The notes under the pieces were generated by a model. The model was not told the DNA's origin, did no database searches, and saw only the letters and a program-made list of their open reading frames with translations. 48,749 nt of DNA. Origin: Clostridium sp. AM49-4BH. GTDB lineage: Bacteria > Bacillota > Clostridia > Lachnospirales > Lachnospiraceae. Shown here piece by piece: positions 36,264 to 45,064 of this stretch. The stretch covers positions 1 through 48,749 of the forward strand of contig NZ_QUFB01000022.1 in NCBI RefSeq assembly GCF_003478335.1. Reading direction: 5' to 3'. Every line of letters starts with the position of its first letter. The stretch's first letter is position 1. Position numbers and translations under genes: made by a program.

Positions 36264-36404
36264 TTATTTTTTTTTAATGTTCGGACGTTTCGGCTGATGC
36301 CATATTCCTAAACACGCAGGTGGAAATCCATCTATCCCATATACAGCTTCTTTTCTCATGACACGTTCTACAACCTTCAACACTTTCTTATTAACCTGCT
36401 TCAT
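36264..36404 (-). CDS. agrD: AgrD-type cyclic peptide pheromone precursor, system 1
   Basis: The gene is 46 codons. AGGAGG stands seven bases before ATG 36404, within the end of agrB1, and the genes overlap by 14 bp. The peptide has a basic amphipathic N-terminus (MKQVNKKVLKVVERVMRKEA), a core GFPPACLGIW and the C-terminal recognition tail HQPKRPNIKKK. HQPKxP is characteristic of Clostridiales cyclic-lactone autoinducer precursors. By analogy with S. aureus AgrD, AgrB1 would close a five-residue thiolactone ring from Cys31 to Trp35 and remove the tail. The exact N-terminal end of the mature pheromone is unknown. Confidence 0.88.
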   Translation of the reverse strand: MKQVNKKVLKVVERVMRKEAVYGIDGFPPACLGIWHQPKRPNIKKK

Positions 36405-36984
36405 TCTCTCTCACCTCCTGTTTAAAAATTTTTGCTATACACAGCAAAGCTGCACATAATATAACAGCTATTGCCATATAACTAATGTAAACCATATCCG
36501 CATCTAACAGAACACATCCCAATATTATACACCCCTCAAGTAAAACAATAGTCCTTGCGGATTTTTTCGATTCCATCAATTCCTCTGATGTCATGTGCAT
36601 ATTAGGATGATTCACTGTACCAATCAATCCTATCCCCGTTATAGCAATTACCAATATTGCAAATAACCATTGCGGATGTTCTGACAGTCTTGCACTGATA
36701 ATTACAATAACTAAATAAGAAACAATGGTTGCCAAATAACATTTATAATACTTGTCCAGATGATATCCGCCAGTTCGCTTTCTTAATTCTAAGAAAAACA
36801 CAAGAAAAAATATAGTTGGAAACAGTTTATGGAACGCCAAACTGATTACGATAATACTGCCAACCGTAATAAATTTCTCAATCCAACAGATAAAGACATA
36901 AATATATCTTTCTTCCATGTCTTTATCAATTAACCTTGCTTCAGTCATCTGACCAATTAAATCATCCGCCATTTTTTCAATCAT
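36391..36984 (-). CDS. agrB: AgrB-type peptide-processing membrane protease, system 1
   Basis: The product is 197 aa. The catalytic pair is His75 and Cys82 in RTGGYHLDKYYKCYLAT, almost at the same positions as in S. aureus AgrB. Several hydrophobic segments follow. AgrB cuts the C-terminal tail from AgrD and forms the thiolactone, then the pheromone is exported. The site GGCAGGAGG lies just upstream of ATG 36984. It leads the agrB1-agrD1-secreted-protein unit, which has its own LytTR-type promoter. Confidence 0.92.
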   Translation of the reverse strand: MIEKMADDLIGQMTEARLIDKDMEERYIYVFICWIEKFITVGSIIVISLAFHKLFPTIFFLVFFLELRKRTGGYHLDKYYKCYLATIVSYLVIVIISARLSEHPQWLFAILVIAITGIGLIGTVNHPNMHMTSEELMESKKSARTIVLLEGCIILGCVLLDADMVYISYMAIAVILCAALLCIAKIFKQEVRENEAG

Positions 36985-37006
36985 AGTTATGCCTCCTGCC
37001 AGATTA

Positions 37007-37074
37007 AGTATAACTTTATCTGTTTACAAAACAATATCTATTGCAGAAAGTGACCTTTTTTTGCAGAAAATGAC
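37007..37074 (-). promoter_or_regulatory. LytTR (AgrA-type) boxes and -10 for agrB1-agrD1
   Basis: On the minus strand GTCATTTTCTGCAA (37074-37061) and GTCACTTTCTGCAA (37054-37041) are direct repeats exactly 20 bp apart, about two helical turns. A poor -35 (ATTGTT, 37035-37030) and a good -10 (TATACT, 37012-37007) follow, 17 bp apart. LytTR regulators bind such paired sites just upstream of a weak -35 to activate transcription. AgrA1 is the expected binder. Confidence 0.75.
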
Positions 37075-37110
37075 AAAAAAAGTGATTTGCTTGCAACAAA
37101 TCACTTTTTT
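37075..37110 (-). terminator. Terminator of agrA1-agrC1
   Basis: AAAAAAGTGATTTG/CAAATCACTTTTTT is a perfect 14-bp stem with T-runs on both strands. It lies directly between the agrC1 stop and the LytTR boxes of agrB1. Confidence 0.85.
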
Positions 37111-37120
37111 AAGGTTCATC

Positions 37121-38425
37121 TTAGTTTGGCAATATAACTGAGAAGTAGAACTCATTATTTTCATTTCGTATAGCATAAGAGCCTTGATATTTTGTTATAA
37201 CCTCAATTATATTTTTTATTCCAACCCCATGCTCATCTATTTCATATTTCTTTGAGGTCTGTATTTCTCCATCTTTAATATTAAGTTTACCATCATATGT
37301 ATTCTTTACAGATATAATGATGTTGTCTTTCTCTTTAACCAGTTTCATTTTCATAACTTTTTTGCCTGAGCACTTTTCACAAGCCTCTATTGCATTATTC
37401 AAAAGATTCGATAAAATAACAACAATATCCTCATCACGCATTTTAATTCCTGATAGATCATTGATTTGAAAGATAAATACAATTCCTTTATCCAATGTTT
37501 CCTTATATTTGCTATTTAATATAGCATCGATAATCACATTATTTGTTTTAATATAGTCTAACTCTGTACTCAAATTTCCGCTTATACTTCTCACATAATC
37601 CTTTAGTTCATCATAATTTTCCATCTCTATCAAAGACTCAATGCACATAATCTGATTCTTATATTCATGTGTTTTTTTCCGTTGTTTAACAAAATTTTCT
37701 GAAATAGAACGGTACATGTCTGTCTGATTTCGTGCTTTCAGTTGAAACACTTCATTTTCACGAATCTTAATTTCACGTTTTAATATATCATTTATCATAT
37801 AGAACACAACTATATTCATCCCTGCCAGACACAATGCTATAACCAAGAATACATTTTCCTGCTTTTGATTCTCAATGCTTCCAGATGTTATGATCAATGC
37901 AATAACTGTGAAGATTGTAAAAAGTGGAAAAAAGATAAATCGAAGCCAATCTGTACTTCTTAAAACATCCGAGGACTCCCCTCCTATTTTTTTCCTGATA
38001 AGCAGAACAACTAGAAAAAGAATTATTTTTGCCAAAACTGTTATTAAACTTCCACCTACAAAATGTGACTCATTAATTTCTGCTACACTATGAAAGAGAG
38101 AGACATTTATCCAAAGTGTAAAATAGTCTACAGAAAGCAGTAATGCTTGAAATAATAATGATAAGATTATTGCTTTTTTTAAATGGATTTTAAAATAAAA
38201 GCTCATAAACAGCGCAATGACAACAATAGCTAACATCTGCTTTAGGACAAACTGATCATAAAATAACAAAGCTATTATATATCCACATATTACCGTTCCT
38301 AAAATAATACTACAGTTTCTCCAATTATTTTCGGATCTCTTTTCAGCAAAACTTTCAAAAAATATTTTGCAGCATATTATTTCCAATACCGTCAGCATTA
38401 TACTTTGAATGTAATTAACCAACAT
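37121..38425 (-). CDS. agrC: AgrC-type sensor histidine kinase, system 1
   Basis: The product is 434 aa. Six or seven hydrophobic segments fill ~1-220, the pheromone-binding membrane part. The cytoplasmic kinase has the H-box KTHEYKNQIMCIESL, the N-box LSNLLNNAIEAC and a G-box HGVGIKNI, all of the GHKL/AgrC type. The ATG directly follows the agrA1 stop (TAG-ATG), so both are coupled. On binding the AgrD1 pheromone it should phosphorylate AgrA1. Confidence 0.92.
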   Translation of the reverse strand: MLVNYIQSIMLTVLEIICCKIFFESFAEKRSENNWRNCSIILGTVICGYIIALLFYDQFVLKQMLAIVVIALFMSFYFKIHLKKAIILSLLFQALLLSVDYFTLWINVSLFHSVAEINESHFVGGSLITVLAKIILFLVVLLIRKKIGGESSDVLRSTDWLRFIFFPLFTIFTVIALIITSGSIENQKQENVFLVIALCLAGMNIVVFYMINDILKREIKIRENEVFQLKARNQTDMYRSISENFVKQRKKTHEYKNQIMCIESLIEMENYDELKDYVRSISGNLSTELDYIKTNNVIIDAILNSKYKETLDKGIVFIFQINDLSGIKMRDEDIVVILSNLLNNAIEACEKCSGKKVMKMKLVKEKDNIIISVKNTYDGKLNIKDGEIQTSKKYEIDEHGVGIKNIIEVITKYQGSYAIRNENNEFYFSVILPN

Positions 38426-39151
38426 CTATATTTCTCCTTTATACGAAACAAATGTTTCTTCAACAAATTTATATCGTGCTTTTGGAATTTCTAATTTAAT
38501 ACCATTGTTCAATAACGCCTCATACCGGCTGACTTTCTCAATATGCTTCATATTAACCAGATAACTTTGATGTATCCGGATAAAATCATTACCTTGCAAC
38601 TCTTTTTCCAGCTCATCTAGTTTGCCATATATTGAATATTTTTTTAACTTGTCCTCCATAATGTAAAATTCCAGTTTATGCAATCTGCTCTCTATGTATA
38701 ACAAACGCTCTAATGCTACAACCTTTGCACCCTCATTAAAGTTAAATTTCTTCTTTTGAGCTACATAATTCATATTCATGCTGATTGCATCCATACACTC
38801 AAATATTAGTTCCGGAAAATTTACATTATTTTTCAAAATATATCTTATAGCTCCTACGCTGTATCCTTGAGGGGCACATGTAATAAATGCTGTAACAAAA
38901 ACTATAAAAACATCATTGCTGACTTTTCTTATTTTCTGTGCAGTTTCCATTCCATCCAGTTCATCCATATTTACATCCAGAAAAACAATATCATACTTTG
39001 CTAGATTGATACCTAAACTTATAAAATCCTTTCCTGATTCAAATTCATCAATTTCGTACAATATATCATTTTCATTCATATATTCTATTAAAATATCATG
39101 AATGCGTTTTCTAAATTGTCTTTCATCATCACATATAGCAATTCTGAACAT
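38426..39151 (-). CDS. agrA: AgrA-type LytTR response regulator, system 1
   Basis: The product is 241 aa from ATG 39151 (GGAAGGGG seven bases upstream). The receiver domain (~1-120) has the acidic pocket CDDE, the phospho-acceptor Asp59 in VFLDVNMDELDG and FVTAF. The C-terminal LytTR DNA-binding domain spans ~135-238 (RLLYIESRLHKLEFYIMEDK, FIRIHQSYLVNMKHIEKVSR). It should bind the direct repeats at 37041-37074. Confidence 0.92.
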   Translation of the reverse strand: MFRIAICDDERQFRKRIHDILIEYMNENDILYEIDEFESGKDFISLGINLAKYDIVFLDVNMDELDGMETAQKIRKVSNDVFIVFVTAFITCAPQGYSVGAIRYILKNNVNFPELIFECMDAISMNMNYVAQKKKFNFNEGAKVVALERLLYIESRLHKLEFYIMEDKLKKYSIYGKLDELEKELQGNDFIRIHQSYLVNMKHIEKVSRYEALLNNGIKLEIPKARYKFVEETFVSYKGEI

Positions 39152-39340
39152 ATGCTCATCCCCTTCCACACACAAATTTGACATACTTCTTTCATTTGGT
39201 TGGATTATTTTTTGTATATTTTCCTATTTTTTATTATATTTCGGCATCTTTATCCAAAATTTTAACCACTACTCTATATTTGTAATATTGCATGTTCGTC
39301 TACAAAATTATATATCAATACCTATTTTTAATACATTTTG

Positions 39341-39925
39341 CTATTGCACATATCGTTTCACTGCAATCTTTCCCATAACCATAAATACTGCTACCAGGAC
39401 TATACTTACATACCCGGCATAAAAATAATCTTGCAGATCCAGACAAAACAAAATGATAAGAACACATACCTGTAATGCCGTTATGCAATGTGTTACCCTT
39501 GCATAATACCTTCTTTCTTCCTCATCAAGCGGTTTATTGATACTTTCCACTGGGGCAAGGACAATAATAATTACCACTGCAAGAACTCCGATCAATAAAA
39601 TCACGGCATTAGGAACATTTTTCATTACAGGCTCATATGTATAAACCGGAATAAATAAAATTGCCATTGATATCAAAAAACAGCCGATTCTACTCTTACA
39701 GTGGCTGCCCCCACTATAGCTTCTCAACGAGGCATAAAATAACAGGAAGACCAGAACAAGTCCCGGTCTCCCCGTCACAATGCCAAATATTCCAGAAGCC
39801 AAAAGGTTTCCTGCAACAACAATGCCATTTTCTATCCCATATCGGTACAGTTCTGCATCCTCTTTTTGCACAATCCCCTTTTGTATCAATATTTCATTTA
39901 TCTTCTTTGCAAATTTAGCAATCAT
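39341..39925 (-). CDS. agrB: AgrB-type peptide-processing membrane protease, system 2
   Basis: The product is 194 aa. SLRSYSGGSHCKSRIGCFLIS gives catalytic His75 and Cys82, positions identical to AgrB1 although the sequences are otherwise quite different. Hydrophobic segments occupy most of the rest. It follows agrD2 by 14 bases, the reverse order to system 1. It should process the AgrD2 precursor. The strong divergence from AgrB1 suggests the two modules were acquired separately and do not cross-process. Confidence 0.9.
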   Translation of the reverse strand: MIAKFAKKINEILIQKGIVQKEDAELYRYGIENGIVVAGNLLASGIFGIVTGRPGLVLVFLLFYASLRSYSGGSHCKSRIGCFLISMAILFIPVYTYEPVMKNVPNAVILLIGVLAVVIIIVLAPVESINKPLDEEERRYYARVTHCITALQVCVLIILFCLDLQDYFYAGYVSIVLVAVFMVMGKIAVKRYVQ

Positions 39926-39939
39926 ACCCTGTTACCACC

Positions 39940-40104
39940 TTAAAATTTTCTAAGTTTTTTCGCATTATCCGGTAACTTGTCCTGTCCGAAAATAAACCAG
40001 CAGCAACGGTTCATATTTGTTGCAGTTACCGTAAGGGCAAGTGCTGCCACGCTTGTTAATGCTCCATGACTGAGTCGGTTCATCAATCTTCTTAATTTTG
40101 ACAT
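39940..40104 (-). CDS. agrD: AgrD-type cyclic peptide pheromone precursor, system 2
   Basis: The gene is 54 codons from ATG 40104, AGGAGG ten bases upstream. It has an N-terminal amphipathic/hydrophobic leader (MSKLRRLMNR...ALTSVAALALTVTA), a core NRCCWFIF and a charged tail GQDKLPDNAKKLRKF. The tail has the acidic-Lys-x-Pro pattern seen in AgrD proteins. Two adjacent cysteines (Cys34, Cys35) make the ring start ambiguous: C-W-F-I-F would give a five-residue ring from Cys35. It lies directly upstream of agrB2 and downstream of the LytTR boxes at 40169-40198. Confidence 0.85.
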   Translation of the reverse strand: MSKLRRLMNRLSHGALTSVAALALTVTATNMNRCCWFIFGQDKLPDNAKKLRKF

Positions 40105-40137
40105 ATGTATATGTCCTCCTTTACATTTGATGAATGC

Positions 40138-40198
40138 ACTATATCATACTTTATGGGAAAATCCGGCAAAGTGTAACAGATTGACATTTAAGTGTAAC
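40138..40198 (-). promoter_or_regulatory. LytTR (AgrA-type) boxes and -10 for agrD2-agrB2
   Basis: On the minus strand GTTACACTT occurs at 40198-40190 and again at 40177-40169, direct repeats 21 bp apart. TATAGT (40143-40138) is a plausible -10, and its -35 position (40166-40161) is poor, as expected for an activated promoter. The box sequence differs from that of system 1. It lies between agrC2 and agrD2. Confidence 0.75.
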
Positions 40199-40207
40199 GC
40201 TTTGCAT

Positions 40208-41493
40208 TTATTCCTTCACTTCAATTCCATAGAGCATTGCTGAAACCTCAAATATATCCCCTTTATCTGTAAAACTGACCGTTCCATTGTATTTTTCTAC
40301 CACTTTACGAACACTCTGAACACCATGCCCATGTCGGATATTATCTTTCTTGGTTGTTTTCAGGCTTTTATTTTTCTTTCCTGTTTTGCTGTTTGTTATT
40401 ACAAGAAGCAAAATCCCCGACTGGTACTTATTTTCAATCTTTACAAAACGCTGTCCCTCCGGCACCTTGCTACAGGCTTCTACCGCATTATCCACAAGAT
40501 TTCCATACAATACACCTATATCCCCGTGATCAAGCTGCATCTGCTTTGGAATACGAATAGATGTTTCTACTTTTATTCCCCTTGCCTTTGCCCTGCCAAA
40601 TTTAATACGGAGCACAGAATCTACGATTGGATTATCAGAATACTGCTTTTCATCTATCTGCTCAAATTCCTTGCACATTGCACCGATTTTCTCTGAAAGT
40701 TCCTGCCCATCACTATTTTCCACCAGATGATACAGTTCATGCAATTTATGTTTCATATCGTGCTTTAACTTCTGCACTTCCTTATTCTGTTTTTCTGCTT
40801 CTTCATAATAGATGTCTTTATAGTGCATTTCTTCCCTGTACATTGCATCCTCATACTGTTTTTGCACAAGATAATAAAACGCTCCATCATATACAGCATA
40901 AAATAATCCGTCAGGACAAGGGAAATTACAATACTGGCACACATAAGCAGGCTTTTTTCACTGCCCGCCTCCAATGACAAAAGAATAATAAAGCAACAGT
41001 TCAACACCGTAAAGGTAAATACCATAACCAGCACACCCAAAATTTCTTTCGGAAAGGCAGCAATTTGCATCCCTTTCTTTGAAATCAATTTTGACAGAAT
41101 ATACATCACATTTCCACGAACAAAGCTGCATATTACCATTACAAAATAATATTTATAACTTTCTCCCATATGAAAATTCATCGCATGGAGTAACAGCAAA
41201 GCTACAGGTTCAAACAGCATTCCAATACCCATGAATGTCACAATATTTATAATTCTCGTCCACATTCCTGATTCATAATAAAATGATAACAGTATAAGCA
41301 CAATCAAAAGAGTCGCAAGATTCAGATACGGATTTTTTATGTTGCTGACAAATGTCCATATAATTGCAGCAATGGTAAATCCAGCCCATATCCATACCTT
41401 TGATACTGGTTTCATTTTCTTATTGGAATGAAAATAATACATAAACACTGCCAGATCAAACAGGCTGATGGCAAAGCGTATCACATATTCCAT
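40208..41493 (-). pseudogene. agrC: AgrC-type sensor histidine kinase, system 2, frameshifted
   Basis: Two frames together make a normal ~428-aa AgrC. The first (from ATG 41493) holds the membrane part and reads TDYFMLYMMERF, then shifts. The second continues YYLVQKQYEDAMYREEMHYK with the H-box KLKHDMKHKLHELYHL, the N-box LYGNLVDNAVEAC and the G-box HGHGVQSV, to TAA 40208. The fault is one missing T on the coding strand (plus-strand AAAA at 40876-40879, five needed). As written the sensor lacks its kinase. The gene begins two bases after the agrA2 stop. A sequencing error or phase variation at the homopolymer are both possible. Confidence 0.85.
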
Positions 41494-41495
41494 CC

Positions 41496-42203
41496 TTAAA
41501 CCATCCTCCTTACAAACTCCATATGTTTTTCTTTTAAATTCTGCTTATGGGAACGGGCAATCAGAAGTCTTTCTTCATTGTCCATCACTACTTCATCTCC
41601 CTCAATCGCCCTGATATGCCCAAGATTGATGATATATGATACATGAATATGGGCAAAGACCTTATCATCAAGCTGTTTCCATATTTCTTCAGTTGTCATA
41701 TTTGCCTTGAAATTTTCTGAGATCGTATGTATCACTGCCTGACGACCTTTCTTCTCAAAATACACAATATCATCGCAGCTAATACGAAACTGATTTTTTC
41801 GGAACTGAAAGACAAAGTCACGCTTTATCATATGAAGATACTGCATGGCTTTTAAAAGGACGGACTCCAGCTTTTCCACTGTAATCGGTTTAGAAATATA
41901 GTCAAAGGTAATAACCTCAAAAACATCCATAACATACTGCGTATATCCAGTCAGGAATACAAACAATGCTTTGGCATCTATTTTCCGGATTTCTTTTGCA
42001 AGCTGCAAACCATTCATCTCCGGCATTTCAATGTCAAATATATACAGATGATACATTTCACCATCATCTATAACATGCTTCAGCAACTCCTTCGCTGTAA
42101 AATACACTTCATAAGAAAACTGGTACTGCGCTAACTTATCAAAAGCACTTTCCAGCATTTCTACATCTGTTCTGCTGTCATCACAGACCGCAATATTAAG
42201 CAT
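41496..42203 (-). CDS. agrA: AgrA-type LytTR response regulator, system 2
   Basis: The product is 235 aa. The receiver has CDDS, Asp57 in YIFDIEMPEMNGLQLAKEIR and FLTGYTQYVMD. The LytTR domain (~135-230) has FRISCDDIVYFEKKGRQAVI and FAHIHVSYIINLGHIRAIEG. AGGAGG lies just before ATG 42203. It is the first gene of module 2 and should recognise the GTTACACTT repeats at 40169-40198. Similarity to AgrA1 is only at family level. Confidence 0.92.
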   Translation of the reverse strand: MLNIAVCDDSRTDVEMLESAFDKLAQYQFSYEVYFTAKELLKHVIDDGEMYHLYIFDIEMPEMNGLQLAKEIRKIDAKALFVFLTGYTQYVMDVFEVITFDYISKPITVEKLESVLLKAMQYLHMIKRDFVFQFRKNQFRISCDDIVYFEKKGRQAVIHTISENFKANMTTEEIWKQLDDKVFAHIHVSYIINLGHIRAIEGDEVVMDNEERLLIARSHKQNLKEKHMEFVRRMV

Positions 42204-42247
42204 AACACTTCCTCCTTTTCGGGCTTGGAAGTAGGAAGCACTTCAAT

Positions 42248-42610
42248 TTATCTAATCAACTTAGATAAATAAGCCAGCACACGGTCAAAAAACTCATTTC
42301 TCTGCTCCTTTGTGCTGTTCGCAACATAGTAATCCAGATTAAAATCTTTCATACTGCTCTCGCCTGTTATCAGATATGTAGGATCAATTCCATATTTATG
42401 ATAGAGTGTCAACACTTTATCTACAGATATTCCCGTTATACCCGCCTCAAGCTTTCGATAATGTTCCACTGTAACACCTAATACATCCGCAATTTCTGAC
42501 TTTTCGAGGTTCATATTCAGTCTTGCCTCTCTTAGTCTCTTTCCTATCTGTATATTGGCATCTTTTCTTCCTGTATCCAAGATTTTGCACCTCTTTTCCA
42601 TGTTAATCAT
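42248..42610 (-). CDS. XRE-family HTH regulator upstream of the agr modules
   Basis: From ATG 42610 the product is ~120 aa. A start at 42601 or TTG 42652 is also possible and none has a good ribosome site. The HTH spans ~25-80 (QIGKRLREARLNMNLEKSEIADVLGVTVEHYRKLEAG...LYHKYGIDPTYLITGE). A C-terminal helix (TKEQRNEFFDRVLAYLSKLIR) follows. It precedes agrA2 by 44 bases, so it may control or be co-transcribed with module 2. Confidence 0.75.
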   Translation of the reverse strand: MINMEKRCKILDTGRKDANIQIGKRLREARLNMNLEKSEIADVLGVTVEHYRKLEAGITGISVDKVLTLYHKYGIDPTYLITGESSMKDFNLDYYVANSTKEQRNEFFDRVLAYLSKLIR

Positions 42611-42696
42611 ATCAATGGGACTTTGATTCTCATAGTCCAGAAAACAACCCAACGCACATCATTTTATGCTCGTAAGTAGGTTAATTTGTGCTTTTA

Positions 42697-42730
42697 TTAA
42701 AAAAACGAATGGCACATCTGATACCATTCG
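42697..42730 (-). terminator. Terminator downstream of mgsA
   Basis: ACGAATGG/CCATTCGT forms an 8-bp stem with an 11-base loop, followed on the minus strand by seven Ts. Confidence 0.75.
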
Positions 42731-42798
42731 TCTTTATCTGCTCTATATTCTGTTGTAAATTCTATTAGCGGACAGTTTTTGGCTATTTATCATATCCA

Positions 42799-43269
42799 TC
42801 ACTGCATTTCTTTTACTCTGACATCCACTGTATTTTTAAAATTTTCAATCTGATGTGAATACTGTTCATTCATAAGCGTGGAATGAATCATAAAATCCGC
42901 TGTTGCAATATTATTTGCAATCGGTATATCATACACCTGTGCAATTCTAAGAAGTGCCTTAACATCCGGATCATGTGGCTGTGCTGCCAGTGGATCGGAG
43001 AAGAAAATAACCATGTCGATATTTCCCTCTACAATTTTTGCCCCTATCTGCTGATCTCCCCCTAACGGACCACTGTTATATCCTTTTATCTTTAATCCTA
43101 CATGATCTGCTATCATTCTCGCAGTTGTTCCGGTTCCTGACAGATTATGTTGCCGTAAAATTTCTTTATTATCCATACACCATTTCAACATATCCTGTTT
43201 TTTCCCGTCATGAGCAATCAAAGCTATGTTTTTTTGTTTTCCAATCGTCATTGTAAGATATTTAATCAT
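42799..43269 (-). CDS. mgsA: Methylglyoxal synthase
   Basis: The product is 156 aa. Motifs are NIALIAHDGKKQDMLKWC, SGTGTTARMI, YNSGPLGGDQQIGAKI, MVIFFSDPLAAQPHDPDVKA and IPIANNIATADF, including the catalytic Asp/His region. The enzyme makes methylglyoxal from dihydroxyacetone phosphate, a phosphate-releasing bypass of lower glycolysis. ATG 43269 has GGGGG eight bases upstream and overlaps the AraC stop as ATGA, so the two are translated together. Linkage to lac genes suggests a role when sugar phosphates accumulate on lactose. Confidence 0.92.
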   Translation of the reverse strand: MIKYLTMTIGKQKNIALIAHDGKKQDMLKWCMDNKEILRQHNLSGTGTTARMIADHVGLKIKGYNSGPLGGDQQIGAKIVEGNIDMVIFFSDPLAAQPHDPDVKALLRIAQVYDIPIANNIATADFMIHSTLMNEQYSHQIENFKNTVDVRVKEMQ

Positions 43270-44087
43270 CTGCGTACCCCCAAGCTGCCGTTTCTATTAT
43301 TGTGTTCCATCCTTTTTCTGTACTCTCTTGGTGTAATCTTGTATCTGTCCTTAAAAACATGGTTAAAAGTTCTTTGACTTTCAAACCCACAATCAAGACA
43401 TATATTTGTAATGGAATCCATTGTGTTTTCCAGTGCCGCAACTGCATAATTTAACCGGACTCCATTCACATATTTACTAAAATTACAGTGAAAGGTTTTT
43501 GCAAACATTCTTGATAACACATATTTGCTTACACACAAATCGTATGCCATTTTTTCAAGACTGATTTTCTCTCTAAAATTTTTAGCTACATATTCTACCG
43601 CATTATAAATCAGGTCATCACTCCCTACTGTGCTTTTATCAACCATTGGCATTTCTGCGAAAACATGGGCAAGAATCATCTGTACATAAGCCTGTATCAG
43701 CATGGGATTCCCCTCTGTTATTCCTGCCAGATATTTTATGGCATTTACTACATCAGGATGCACTTGCTCTTTTTTTACAACCGGGTTCTTCGGGCTGTAT
43801 ATCTGCAACTCTTTATAATAGGAAGGAAACAGTGTCGGATCAAGATACAGGTATATTACCTTGTTTTCTTTTTTCCCAAATACTTGATAATGATGTATTA
43901 CGTTTGGAAACACGATTGCAAAATCACCCTCATCCATGTGATACAATTCTTGTCCAACTCCAAGTTCAATATCCCCATCCGTTACATACACTACCTCTAT
44001 TGCCTCATGTAAATGTGGTGGAAAATGCACTGTTTTCTTCCACTCTACCACTATTCCATCTGTTCTGTTCTCATATACCAATAACAC
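43266..44087 (-). CDS. AraC-family transcriptional regulator coupled to mgsA
   Basis: From GTG 44087 (GAGGAG ten bases upstream; TTG 44093 or 44105 are alternatives) the product is ~273 aa. An N-terminal cupin (HFPPHLHEAIEVVYVTDGDIEL, IVFPNVIHHYQVFG) binds the effector. The C-terminal double HTH holds KISLEKMAYDLCVSKYVLSR and NICLDCGFESQRTFNHVFKD with ITPREYRKRM. It starts 24 bases after lacM and ends in an ATGA overlap with mgsA, so lacL-lacM-araC-mgsA may be one transcript. Confidence 0.88.
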   Translation of the reverse strand: MLLVYENRTDGIVVEWKKTVHFPPHLHEAIEVVYVTDGDIELGVGQELYHMDEGDFAIVFPNVIHHYQVFGKKENKVIYLYLDPTLFPSYYKELQIYSPKNPVVKKEQVHPDVVNAIKYLAGITEGNPMLIQAYVQMILAHVFAEMPMVDKSTVGSDDLIYNAVEYVAKNFREKISLEKMAYDLCVSKYVLSRMFAKTFHCNFSKYVNGVRLNYAVAALENTMDSITNICLDCGFESQRTFNHVFKDRYKITPREYRKRMEHNNRNGSLGVRR

Positions 44088-44111
44088 TCGCAAGCAACTC
44101 CTCAAACAAAC

Positions 44112-45064
44112 TTAGCGGATAATGAAGGAATAGTGAATGTCTTTTTCTGCACTAATCCGATAATCATCTTCCACATCACTTCCCCAGCTATCAATTCCAC
44201 CGACTCCTCTTACTGCACCATAGACACAAAGGACTGTTCTTCTTGCTGGTGGCAGTTCCTCATGGTGTGTTGCGTTTTCAATCTCTGATGCTGTATAAGG
44301 CAGGCACGAAAAAGCAAATGCCTTGTCGTTTTCTTCTATTCTTAATGTCTGTAGTGAACTATCCGTTCTGCTATTATCAAGACTTGCATGTCTTGTAATC
44401 TCCAACCACTCTGTATCCATTCTCATACCACATTCCTGTGGAACCAGATATGGTGTCAGGCTCAAATCTGATACCTCATAAATTCCTTTTTCTGCCCCTG
44501 CCTTTCTGTCCGGATAGGTTTCCCCCGATAATCCCTTGTACATATATTTATCTGCAAGTGTCGGCATAATAAACCTCATTCCGAATACCGGAAGTTCCGG
44601 CAGTCCCTTTACTCCTGTGTAATCTACATCCACCTTGATATTTCCAGTTACATCAATGGTATAAGATACAATGACTGTTGTTACTGGATTGCTGACAGTC
44701 TCATAGGTATATTTCACAATTATTTCCCCGGCAGCCACATCACCGCCATAGCTGTTATTGTCCGGAGCATACTGCTTTTGCAATTCACCATCCATAATAA
44801 CTTCAGTTTTTTACAGTCAATGAACATATCCGATGCGAGCCAGCTTCCACTTTTAATGTGAAACCTGCTGCCTCTGTCATTATCTGTTAATGCTCTCCAA
44901 AAAGTAGGCTTTGGACAACGATACAGCCATTCATAACCGTTTTTTACTATAGACTCCAAACCACCCTGTGAATAAGAGAATATATAGTCAAACCCTTCTC
45001 CATGTACGCCAAGTGTATAATCTCCATACACAACTCTCAATTTATTCTTATCTGTATAAGCCAT
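44112..45064 (-). pseudogene. lacM: Beta-galactosidase small subunit (LacM-like), frameshifted
   Basis: The gene starts at ATG 45064, overlapping the lacL end by 17 bp, the same overlap known for Lactobacillus lacLM. The first frame has YDYTL-like GDYTLGVHGEGFDYIFSYSQ and the small-chain signature PTFWRALTDNDRGSRF, then MFIDCKK. A six-A run at ~44810-44815 where seven are needed throws it out of frame. The other frame resumes TEVIMDGELQKQY and runs through VFGMRFIMP and MRMDTEWLEITR to 44112. Repaired length is ~316 aa, as in LacM (318 aa). As written, no complete small chain is made. Confidence 0.85.
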
